From CALBPI01 sp045110335 (GTDB lineage Bacteria > Pseudomonadota > Gammaproteobacteria > Steroidobacterales > Woeseiaceae): 64,000 nucleotides of DNA. Shown here piece after piece: positions 1 to 7,978 of the stretch. Positions within the stretch are counted from its first letter, which is position 1. Every line of letters starts with the position of its first letter. The translations under genes and the position numbers were made by a program. Under the pieces are notes generated by a model. It saw only the letters and a list, made by a program, of their open reading frames with translations, searched no databases and had not been told where the DNA came from. The DNA lies in contig JBGCGB010000033.1 of the NCBI GenBank assembly GCA_045110335.1, positions 60,471 to 124,470 of the forward strand. Direction: 5' to 3'.

Positions 1-915
1 TAGCTCTTGCAGCCAGGCATCATCCATGCCCTGCCCGATCTTGATACCAATCGGGTTAGCGATTCCGCGGAAGTACTCCACGTGAGCACCGTCGAGCATC
101 GCCGTGCGCATGCCAATCCACGGAAAATGCGTGGTCAGGTCATACCAACGATCGCGACGCAAACGGGTTTGCGCTTGTTCGTACTTTAGGTGCAGCCCCT
201 CATGCGCCGTATAAAACTCGGCGTTTCTTGCATGATGAATAGGACGACCGGATATCGACTCGAAGAAATCCAGTGATTGAGAGATGGACTCCGTGACGCG
301 ACGATACTCATCGGCCAGCGGTGAATGCGTGACCCACTCCAGGTCCCAGTACTCCGGATGGTGTAAATCGGCAAAACCACCGTCGACGAGACCGCGGATA
401 AAATTCAGTGTCAGTGCGGATCGCTCATAACCGCGAAGAATCAGCTCTGGGTCAGGCACACGGTCTTTCTCAGTGAAAGGTTGCCGGTTGACCAGATCGC
501 CGCGAAAGCTTGGCAACGTTACGCCATCACGGGTTTCCGTATCGGCCGAACGCGGTTTCGCATACTGGCCGGCAAAACGCCCAATACGAACGACTGGCTT
601 TTTCATGCCGTACAGCATGACCAGGCTCATTTGTAAAAGCACTTTGAGCTTTTGAACAATGTTCTCGGACGTGCAATCCGGGAAGGTCTCCGCGCAATCG
701 CCGCCTTGCAGTACAAACGCTTCGCCTCGCTGGGCCGTTGCAATGCGCTCGCGCAGCTTATCGACCTCCCACGAAGTCACCAGCGGTGGCAGCGAAGATA
801 ATCGCTTAACGGCGTCGTCCAGCGCGGCCTGATCCGGGTAGGTCGGCATTTGACTCGCAACCCGCGATTCCCAGCTCGCCGGATGCCATGTGTTTTGTTC
901 GGTTGTCTTGCTCAT
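1..915 (-). CDS. Class II 3-deoxy-7-phosphoheptulonate synthase (DAHP synthase), 3' part cut off by window edge
   Basis: Condenses phosphoenolpyruvate with erythrose 4-phosphate, the first step of the shikimate pathway, in the cytoplasm. The 305 codons visible run from ATG at 915 to the window edge with no stop; class II enzymes are usually about 450 residues, so roughly a third is missing. Family motifs seen in order are QGGDCAETF, RIGRFAGQYAKPRS, and near the edge WIGMRT followed by LDGAHVEYFRGIANPIGIKIG split over two stretches. These belong to the plant/actinobacterial class II type, not the E. coli AroFGH type. It is transcribed away from the lysine-degradation pair at 1134. Identity is very sure; isoform and feedback control cannot be judged without the C-terminus. 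Confidence 0.95.
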   Translation of the reverse strand, partial: MSKTTEQNTWHPASWESRVASQMPTYPDQAALDDAVKRLSSLPPLVTSWEVDKLRERIATAQRGEAFVLQGGDCAETFPDCTSENIVQKLKVLLQMSLVMLYGMKKPVVRIGRFAGQYAKPRSADTETRDGVTLPSFRGDLVNRQPFTEKDRVPDPELILRGYERSALTLNFIRGLVDGGFADLHHPEYWDLEWVTHSPLADEYRRVTESISQSLDFFESISGRPIHHARNAEFYTAHEGLHLKYEQAQTRLRRDRWYDLTTHFPWIGMRTAMLDGAHVEYFRGIANPIGIKIGQGMDDAWLQEL

Positions 916-1133
916 TCGCGGACTATGCCATCGCTCATTGTACGTTGCAAAACTTAATTAATTTATTAGGTTACGGCCGAAACGGTCAGATTGACTTCAC
1001 TTGCTACCGATATCCGTTTCTTATGTAACTTCTGGCATTTTGGCGCCCGTATTGGCACACTGCCCGCCCTGCGGGACAGCGCCTTGACGATTGCAGATCG
1101 AGGCAGCAAGAAAAAACATAAGGGACCACTGAC

Positions 1134-2279
1134 ATGCAAAAAGTTCTCATTCTCGGCGCGGGCAAGATCGGCGCATTGATTTCTGGCCTACTGGGGGATT
1201 CCGGTAGCTATGACGTGCAGATTGCAGACTCCGACAAGAGCGCTGCTGTGAACGTTGCGAAAAAACACAATATGGATAACGTGCACGGCTTCGCCATCGA
1301 TGCCACCGACAAGACGGCGCTTACCGCCCATGTCGACGCGCACAAGCCGGTTGCCTTGATTTCGAGCCTTCCGTTCTACTGCAATCCGGTGGTTGCCGAA
1401 GTGGCCAGAGAAAAAGGCCTGCACTACTTCGATCTGACCGAAGACGTCGCCGTTACCGAGTCGGTCAGGAAATTAGCCGAAGGCGCGGACACAGCGTTTG
1501 TTCCGCAGTGTGGTCTTGCGCCGGGGTTTATTAGCATCGCCGCCAATGAGCTGATCAGCCATTTCGATGAAGTCCGGTCCGTAAAGCTGCGCGTCGGCGC
1601 GCTACCGCAGCATCCGAACAACGTACTCAAGTATTCATTGACCTGGTCCACCGAAGGGGTGATCAACGAGTACGCGAATCTGTGCGAAAGCATCGTTGAC
1701 GGTGAGCTCGCTAAAGTACTACCGCTTGAAGGTTTGGAGGAGATCCAAATCGACGGCGAGCAATATGAAGCGTTCAACACATCGGGTGGCCTGGGCTCGT
1801 TGGCAGAAACCTACAGCAACAAGGTCACGAACATGGACTACAAAACCATGCGTTACCCGGGACATTGTGAGCAGATGCGACTGCTGATGAACGGCCTAAA
1901 ACTCAAACATGACCGAAAAACGCTAAAACGAATCCTGGAGAATGCGGTACCGCAAACATTGCAAGATGTCGTGATTGTCTACACCGCTGTTACCGGGCTG
2001 CAAGGCGGCGCGTTGCGAGAAGAAAACTACGTCAATAAGGTCTATCCGCAAATGGTCGCTGGCAAACTTTGGTCAGCCATTCAAATCACAACGGCCAGCG
2101 GCATCTGTGCCGTAGTCGACAAAGTGCTTAATGATGAGGCGAGCTACAAGGGCTTCGTCGCGCAGGAACAATTTACGCTGGCGGAGATTCTCGAGAATCG
2201 CTTCGGCCGGCTTTACGCCGACGGTGGCACGAGCGCCACGTCGTCCATCGCCATCGCGACGGCGTCAACCGGACAATAA
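1134..2279 (+). CDS. Saccharopine dehydrogenase family protein (lysine catabolism)
   Basis: A 381-residue NAD(P)-dependent oxidoreductase of the saccharopine dehydrogenase family. The nucleotide-binding loop GAGKIG lies at residues 8-13 at the end of a first beta strand, and CGLAPGF lies near residue 130 where the C-terminal catalytic domain begins. The ATG at 1134 follows AAGGGA at a good distance. The next gene, 12 nt downstream, encodes an ALDH7-type aldehyde dehydrogenase. The pair therefore fits cleavage of saccharopine to glutamate plus alpha-aminoadipate semialdehyde, then oxidation of the semialdehyde to aminoadipate. The lysine-ketoglutarate reductase that makes saccharopine is not in the window. 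The specific substrate rests on neighbourhood, since the wider family includes other activities. Confidence 0.88.
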   Translation: MQKVLILGAGKIGALISGLLGDSGSYDVQIADSDKSAAVNVAKKHNMDNVHGFAIDATDKTALTAHVDAHKPVALISSLPFYCNPVVAEVAREKGLHYFDLTEDVAVTESVRKLAEGADTAFVPQCGLAPGFISIAANELISHFDEVRSVKLRVGALPQHPNNVLKYSLTWSTEGVINEYANLCESIVDGELAKVLPLEGLEEIQIDGEQYEAFNTSGGLGSLAETYSNKVTNMDYKTMRYPGHCEQMRLLMNGLKLKHDRKTLKRILENAVPQTLQDVVIVYTAVTGLQGGALREENYVNKVYPQMVAGKLWSAIQITTASGICAVVDKVLNDEASYKGFVAQEQFTLAEILENRFGRLYADGGTSATSSIAIATASTGQ

Positions 2280-2290
2280 GGAAACGCACC

Positions 2291-3817
2291 ATGAACAAGT
2301 CTGAAATTTTCAAACAATTGGGGCTCAGCGAAACAAACCCCGGCACTTTCGTCGGCAATCAAGCGATTGAGCATGACGATGCACCATTAATTGAATCTTA
2401 TAACCCTTCTAACGGCGAGCTGATTGGCACTGTTCGGGCCAGTCGTAAAGAAGACTATGAGCAAGTCATTACGGCAGCCAGAAAGGCATTTACCGAATGG
2501 CGCATGCTGCCCGCACCACAACGTGGCGAAGCCGTGCGGGTCGTTGGCCAAGCCCTTCGTGATCACAAAGACGCGCTCGGCAGTCTTGTTAGTCTAGAAA
2601 TGGGCAAAATCAAAGCCGAAGGCGATGGCGAAGTTCAGGAAATGATCGATATCGCCGACTTCGCGGTCGGTCAATCACGGATGATGTATGGCAAGACGAT
2701 GCATTCGGAGCGACCGCTACACCGCATGTACGATCAGTGGCATCCGCTCGGCGTCGTCGGCATTATTTCGGCCTTCAACTTCCCAGTGGCGGTTTGGTCG
2801 TGGAATGCCTTAATCGCGGCAATCGCCGGGAACACCTGCGTTTGGAAGCCGTCGCCAAAAACACCGCTGTGCGGTGTAGCGGTGCAGAAAATTTGCAGCG
2901 ATGCGGTCGCATCATTGGGCTTGCCACCGATCTTTCACTTATTCAATGACGCCGGCACCGATCTGGCCAACCCCTTCGTTGATGATCGACGTGTCGACTT
3001 AATGTCGTTCACCGGTTCTTGCGAAATCGGCAATCAAGTCGGTGCCAGAGTCGCGAGTCGTATGGGACGCTCCTTGTTGGAACTCGGTGGCAACAATGCA
3101 CTGATCGTCGATGAGCATGCCAACATGGATTTGGCAGTACCTGCCATCGTCTTCGGTGCCGTTGGTACGGCTGGTCAGCGTTGCACGACCACGCGACGGG
3201 TGTTCGTTCATAACGCCCGTAAACAAGAGCTATTGGAAACATTAAAAAGCGCGTACGGACAAGTTCGTATCGGTGACCCACTGGATAACAACACACTAAT
3301 GGGCCCACTGATCGACACGTCTTCCGTGGATCGTTTTCTGGGTGCCGTAGACGCTGTTCAGAAAGCAGGCGGCGAACTCATCACCGGCGGAAGCCGCGTT
3401 GAGGGACCCGGAAACTTCGTGAACCCAGCCATTGCGACGGCCGAAAACGATTGGCAGATCGTGCAAGATGAAACGTTTGCGCCGCTACTCTATGTAATCG
3501 GGTTTGACGACCTGGAACAGGCTATCCATATGCAAAATGATGTCCGGCAGGGCCTTTCTTCGGCCATCTTTACGGATAACCTTCAGAACGCCGAACGTTT
3601 TCTGGCGGCTAGCGGTTCCGATTGCGGCATTGCGAACGTCAACATTGGCACATCGGGCGCTGAAATCGGTGGCGCATTTGGTGGCGAGAAAGATACGGGT
3701 GGTGGCCGCGAGGCCGGTTCTGACTCCTGGCAGGCATATATGCGACGCCAAACCAACACCATCAACTGGGGTAAGGACTTGCCACTCGCCCAGGGCATTA
3801 ACTTCGATCTGGGGTAG
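2291..3817 (+). CDS. ALDH7-type alpha-aminoadipate-semialdehyde dehydrogenase
   Basis: A 508-residue NAD-dependent aldehyde dehydrogenase resembling antiquitin (ALDH7A1) and bacterial AmaB. The catalytic residues are visible: general base Glu at about residue 264 in LLELGGNNA and nucleophile Cys at about 298 in GTAGQRCTTTRR. Length is normal for the family. It follows the saccharopine dehydrogenase gene after 11 nt, with AAGGAAACGCACC before its ATG, so the two are surely one transcription unit, ended by the hairpin at 3847. Expected reaction: alpha-aminoadipate semialdehyde (or its cyclic piperideine form) to alpha-aminoadipate in the cytoplasm. The family is certain; the lysine-pathway role is strongly suggested by the neighbour. 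Confidence 0.92.
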   Translation: MNKSEIFKQLGLSETNPGTFVGNQAIEHDDAPLIESYNPSNGELIGTVRASRKEDYEQVITAARKAFTEWRMLPAPQRGEAVRVVGQALRDHKDALGSLVSLEMGKIKAEGDGEVQEMIDIADFAVGQSRMMYGKTMHSERPLHRMYDQWHPLGVVGIISAFNFPVAVWSWNALIAAIAGNTCVWKPSPKTPLCGVAVQKICSDAVASLGLPPIFHLFNDAGTDLANPFVDDRRVDLMSFTGSCEIGNQVGARVASRMGRSLLELGGNNALIVDEHANMDLAVPAIVFGAVGTAGQRCTTTRRVFVHNARKQELLETLKSAYGQVRIGDPLDNNTLMGPLIDTSSVDRFLGAVDAVQKAGGELITGGSRVEGPGNFVNPAIATAENDWQIVQDETFAPLLYVIGFDDLEQAIHMQNDVRQGLSSAIFTDNLQNAERFLAASGSDCGIANVNIGTSGAEIGGAFGGEKDTGGGREAGSDSWQAYMRRQTNTINWGKDLPLAQGINFDLG

Positions 3818-3846
3818 TCGCTGTATCGCAGATAGTTCGAACCAAG

Positions 3847-3872
3847 AAAGCCGGCAATTTGTCGGTTTTTTT
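3847..3872 (+). terminator. Rho-independent terminator after the lysine-degradation pair
   Basis: Starting 30 nt after the aldehyde dehydrogenase stop, AAAGCCGGC pairs with GTCGGTTT around a small AATTT loop (two G-T wobbles), followed at once by a run of seven T. The rest of the gap to the next gene (to about 4131) is AT-richer and shows no gene or RNA I can recognise. Confidence 0.75.
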
Positions 3873-4131
3873 GTATTCTTAAGCGATCACTAACACTGTG
3901 TTCTTGCTTCATTGAGCACATTAGGGACGAAGTTGCTGACACGATGACAACACGAATCAAGCCATCAACTTCACCAGAATACCAGCAGCTCTTGCGCTCG
4001 TTTAGGCTCGGCGAGTTAAGCAATCAACCGAGATTCTTTAGGATTAACTTCAGATTAAGCGTACCTTGCCGATAATGAAGGGTCGCTTCTAATCAGAGCA
4101 TCCAAAATGGAAGAGAAAACAGACGAAACTA

Positions 4132-6138
4132 GTGGCCGATGCCCATTCGTCGATCGTTGCCCGATGTTTCCGTTATTCGTTAATGACTTCGGACTACAGG
4201 TTTTTAAGACGACCTATTGTCATTCCAGCCAATTCGGGCGCTGTCGAAGACACCAACTGGCCATTTCTGGAACGATGCCGGAAGGCGACTTGCTGCCTAA
4301 TGGACGCCGGCTGGTTACAAGCGATTGATCAGATCATGAGTATGACCGGGCCGAATCATTCAATTCTTTTTCTCGACCAAATTGGGTTGATCGATGAGAC
4401 AGTCATTACTTTGCTGATTGACCAGGGCCTGACTCCTACGGTGCTGCAAACTGCAACAGACGCCTTTGAGGCCATGAAAGATCATGCGTACAATCTCATC
4501 GTGCTGACCTCGGCGCCTGACAAGCGTGCCATCCAATCAGTTTGTGCCGAGTTGTCGAAACATCGCCATCACGTTAGGGATCGACTACTACTCATGTGCG
4601 AAGGGCCCGACTGCACACCCATGCAAGCGGCCAAACTCGGCATCGACGACGTACTTTCGTCAAAACCCTGTTGGCCAACATTGGTGCGGCGCCTAAAACT
4701 GATGGCAATACGGCTATCTCAAGAAACCCACCGAAGCTCTTCGACACCAACGCAATTGGAGAAAGCTGCCAATTTAACGACACTGCCCACTACAGACAAG
4801 GTACCAAACCACCGATATTCACTCGCGCTGGATCGGTATCACGAAAGCATCCAACATAGCTTACAAATAGCGCTCGGGGAACAATCGCAGGGTGCCATCT
4901 TACTTGTGCAGATTCGCACGTTGAAGGATATTTTCAGAAGCTTTGGCTATGTGAAAGGTACCAAACTCCTAAACAGATTCCACGAGCTTCTTATTGATTG
5001 CCTGCGTGCTGACGATAGCGTCATGGGTCTACAAAAAGGCGACAGCCGCAGCCAAATGGTGACGCAAATCACCGAAGCCGACTTTGTCATTCTGATGGGG
5101 TCTGGCAAGCACACGTTAGCGTTGAACAAGCTCAGCGAGCGGATCAAACGAACGATTGGTGACCACGTCGAGGTCGATGGGGTTTCGATACCCATCGTGT
5201 TCTCATTCGGCTTCGCAGCCTGGCCGGGCGATGGGACTAGCGCGGATGATGTACTCAAGGCAGCTTGTCAGTCCATTGACAATGAGGTTACGAACAGTGT
5301 GCCGGTCAGTCGGGCTCCCGCCAAAGAACGCAAAATGCTAGCTGCACTCTACGAAGCCATCGCACAGAATGAGATCGAGGTTTTTTATCAGCCTAAAGTA
5401 GCTGCTAGATCGAAGCGACTGGTAGGTTTCGAAGCACTGGCAAGATGGTATTGGAACGGTAAGTTTGTTGCGCCCGATATTTTTATTCCGTTGGCTGAGA
5501 CTAGCGGCCTAATTCGACAACTCGGCATGATCGTTACCGAGAAAGCCGTGACGCAACATCAGGACTGGTCAAAAAAGGGGCTCGGAGAAATCCCCATCGC
5601 AATCAATGTCTCACCATTCCAGTTTAATGATGAACAATTTTCCAGTCGTATCCTAGAGCTACTTCGCACAACACAAACAAATCCCTCATACATTGAGATT
5701 GAGATTACCGAAAGCAGCGTATTGCGTCATGAAGCACAGACGCTACAACAACTAAAGATCTTACGTGATGCAAACTTACGAGTCGCGTTAGACGACTTCG
5801 GCACCGGTTTTTCTTCGTTAGCACATCTCCAGCTGTTAGAACTGGATACGCTCAAAATTGATCGTAGCTTTATCAACAAGCTCAACGACCCCGCCTCAGA
5901 TCCGGGTCTAGTCGTCAGCATCATTAGTATTGGCATAAGTTTGGGCCTTAACGTCGTCGCCGAGGGCATCGAAAATTCGGAACAGGCACAAATGCTCTAT
6001 GAGTGGGGATGCCATCAATTACAGGGGTACTATTTTTCCAAACCTGTATGCGCAGCAGACGCTGAGCTGCTAATTGGGCAAGAGCACCTACCAATGGTAC
6101 TGATGGATAAGAAAAAAGTGGATAACTTGGCCCGATAA
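4132..6138 (+). CDS. c-di-GMP signalling protein: degenerate REC-like and GGDEF regions, intact EAL domain
   Basis: Probable cytoplasmic cyclic-di-GMP phosphodiesterase. From N to C it has a CheY-like region (about residues 75-195) with no phosphoacceptor Asp where one is expected, a GGDEF-like domain whose signature is replaced by EADF at about 315-318, and a complete EAL domain. EAL is at about 434-436, with NVSPFQF, EITESS, DDFGTGFSS near 554, KIDRSF, AEGIEN and LQGYYFSKP following. Cyclase activity is therefore unlikely and hydrolysis likely. No membrane segment is visible. The start is uncertain: a GTG at 4132 opens the frame, but homology-like sequence begins only after ATG 4336 (or 4342), and neither has a strong ribosome-binding site. 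It stands alone between divergent or convergent neighbours. Confidence 0.88.
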   Translation: MADAHSSIVARCFRYSLMTSDYRFLRRPIVIPANSGAVEDTNWPFLERCRKATCCLMDAGWLQAIDQIMSMTGPNHSILFLDQIGLIDETVITLLIDQGLTPTVLQTATDAFEAMKDHAYNLIVLTSAPDKRAIQSVCAELSKHRHHVRDRLLLMCEGPDCTPMQAAKLGIDDVLSSKPCWPTLVRRLKLMAIRLSQETHRSSSTPTQLEKAANLTTLPTTDKVPNHRYSLALDRYHESIQHSLQIALGEQSQGAILLVQIRTLKDIFRSFGYVKGTKLLNRFHELLIDCLRADDSVMGLQKGDSRSQMVTQITEADFVILMGSGKHTLALNKLSERIKRTIGDHVEVDGVSIPIVFSFGFAAWPGDGTSADDVLKAACQSIDNEVTNSVPVSRAPAKERKMLAALYEAIAQNEIEVFYQPKVAARSKRLVGFEALARWYWNGKFVAPDIFIPLAETSGLIRQLGMIVTEKAVTQHQDWSKKGLGEIPIAINVSPFQFNDEQFSSRILELLRTTQTNPSYIEIEITESSVLRHEAQTLQQLKILRDANLRVALDDFGTGFSSLAHLQLLELDTLKIDRSFINKLNDPASDPGLVVSIISIGISLGLNVVAEGIENSEQAQMLYEWGCHQLQGYYFSKPVCAADAELLIGQEHLPMVLMDKKKVDNLAR

Positions 6139-6431
6139 GCCTTTTTGCCCAATATTCGATACCTATCATCGACTGCCGAATCCACAGGGTTTCCGGAAAG
6201 CGACAAATAGACGATCCCAGAACCACTAACGACGACGGCCGACAATTACAATTCCGCCCGGCGATTAACGTAGCTTTGAAAATAACTAGTAACCATCCAT
6301 TAGCCTGATCAAAGCACTATCATCGCGGCGCTTCACCAATTTTTCGTGAGCTTCATTCGCGTTAACCCTAGGTCAAAAAAGCGTTAAGCCAAAAGCTTCC
6401 CACCAAATAATCAAACGATTGCCTGTCATCG

Positions 6432-7385
6432 TTATTGCTTTAGCGACGTATAAACAGTCGTCACAAATTGCTCGGGTGTCAAAAAGCCAAAACGATTTGC
6501 AGTCGCATCAAACTCTGCCGTCGGCTTCGCTGCGACGACGGCTTCCAGCGAGTCACCCGCCTCGATCATGGCCGCGACCTTATCGCGAATCGATTTCAAC
6601 GTATCGTGATAGCTTTTTAGCTCCGCAGCATTCGACAAGGGGCCATGCCCAGGGATGATCTTTGTCTTATCGTCGGTCATCGTTAGCACTTTGGCCGCAG
6701 AGGCAATCATGCCATCGATACTGCCGCCACTCTCGAGATCGATAAACGGATATAGCCCGTTGAAAAAAGTATCACCCAAGTGCATCACGTTCGCTGCGCG
6801 GAAATGGACAATCGTATCGCCATCTGTATGTGCATTGCTGACATGTATTCCGCGAATGTCCTGACCATTCACATACAGCGATAACGTGTTATCGAATGTG
6901 ATCATGGGTAGTGCAATCTCTGGTGCGGGATCGATTTGGCGATCGAATGCCTTCATATATAACCCTTCGGCCATACGTTTGCGGACATTATCGTGCGCCA
7001 TGATTGTCGCACCGCGCTTACCAAAGTTCTCATTGCCGCCGGTGTGATCGAAGTGCCAGTGCGTATTCAATACGTAATCAACCGGACGGTCGGTTTTCTG
7101 GGCAATCGCATCAACGATCTTGTCAGTCAGTGGCGCAAACTGGTCATCGATGATGAACGTCGCATCAGCACCAACGGATAGACCAATGTTCCCGCCTTGC
7201 CCAGTCAGCATGTAGATACCTTCAGCAACATCCTGGGCTTCCACCTTTATATCAGCCATCGAAGTCGGCGGCGGCGCGTCTTTGCTCTCGTCATCGTCGT
7301 CATGCGCAAACGTGTTACTAGCAAGCGTTAATGCAAGCATCGACATAACCGTGATTCCGAGTTCTTTTCGGGATTTAACAAACAT
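6432..7385 (-). CDS. Exported metallo-beta-lactamase-fold hydrolase
   Basis: An MBL-fold hydrolase with the zinc motif THWHFDH, a later conserved His in NAHTDGD, the metal-bridging Asp in HLGDTFF and the last His in IIPGHGP, so the binuclear site is complete. ATG 7385 is preferred because CTGGAGAAG precedes it; a GTG at 7406 is also in frame. The N-terminus (KSRKE, then a hydrophobic stretch ending SNTFA) is a signal peptide followed by an acidic HDDDDES segment, so the enzyme should be periplasmic. Zinc-dependent hydrolysis is sure; the substrate is not. Similar periplasmic proteins are annotated as quinoprotein-relay or cyclase-like MBL proteins. It is the last gene after hrpA and the asparaginase-like gene on the same strand. 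Confidence 0.88.
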   Translation of the reverse strand: MFVKSRKELGITVMSMLALTLASNTFAHDDDDESKDAPPPTSMADIKVEAQDVAEGIYMLTGQGGNIGLSVGADATFIIDDQFAPLTDKIVDAIAQKTDRPVDYVLNTHWHFDHTGGNENFGKRGATIMAHDNVRKRMAEGLYMKAFDRQIDPAPEIALPMITFDNTLSLYVNGQDIRGIHVSNAHTDGDTIVHFRAANVMHLGDTFFNGLYPFIDLESGGSIDGMIASAAKVLTMTDDKTKIIPGHGPLSNAAELKSYHDTLKSIRDKVAAMIEAGDSLEAVVAAKPTAEFDATANRFGFLTPEQFVTTVYTSLKQ

Positions 7386-7417
7386 AGTCTTCTCCAGTGC
7401 CATCACAATAAGCGCCT

Positions 7418-7915
7418 TTACACAGGCTTTGTGATTCGTTCAAAGGCTCTCTTTTCTTTGTTTTTCCGGACTTCCGCTGCCGGAAAAATCTGCCCATTCA
7501 TCGCCACGTAAACGCCGGCGGAAGCGCACTGCACAGCCGCCACCGCCATGCCAATATTGAAAACAGCATCCGTTGTTCGAAATCTTGCCGGTGTCAGTGC
7601 CCCTGTGAATACGACCGTCTTGTCAGCAAGATCCGACAGCGCCGCTGCCGTATCGGTCATCGTGTCCGTGCCGTGGGTAACGATAAACCGCTTGCTAGAG
7701 TGATCTCGAATTGTATCAGCGACCAGCTGGCGATCCGACTCCATCATTTCGAGACTGTCTTTGCGCATCAGCTCGATTTGCAGAAACTCAAAACTAACCA
7801 AAGCCTCGCGAAGAATATGAGAGACAACCGACTCCCCAACTTCGAACTCGCTAGCGGCGTCGAAATAGACTTTGTCGATGGTTCCACCGACGCTCAAGAA
7901 TGTAATAGGTAACAA
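7418..7915 (-). CDS. Single-domain asparaginase-like protein
   Basis: About 165 residues matching only the N-terminal domain of type I/II L-asparaginases. It has the GGTID loop carrying the first catalytic Thr and the HGTDTM loop carrying the Thr-Asp pair, and ends shortly after the segment resembling the end of that domain. Classical asparaginases are about 330 residues, with a C-terminal domain that completes the active site of a partner subunit. I set the start at TTG 7915, because GGAGAG sits just upstream and the conserved strand begins immediately; an in-frame ATG at 7957 would add 14 residues. Nothing suggests a frameshift, and short stand-alone versions are known in Proteobacteria, so this is probably a real gene. 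Asparaginase activity is doubtful. Confidence 0.75.
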   Translation of the reverse strand: MLPITFLSVGGTIDKVYFDAASEFEVGESVVSHILREALVSFEFLQIELMRKDSLEMMESDRQLVADTIRDHSSKRFIVTHGTDTMTDTAAALSDLADKTVVFTGALTPARFRTTDAVFNIGMAVAAVQCASAGVYVAMNGQIFPAAEVRKNKEKRAFERITKPV

Positions 7916-7978
7916 GTGTCTCTCCGTGCTGGGCGCTATTATCACACGACGCGACATTGGGCGGCCAGCCGAACCGGA

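Noticed and set aside
7418..7957. Asparaginase-like gene as a truncated pseudogene
   Set aside because: Frame and motifs are intact, spacing to neighbours is normal, and short stand-alone versions are known.
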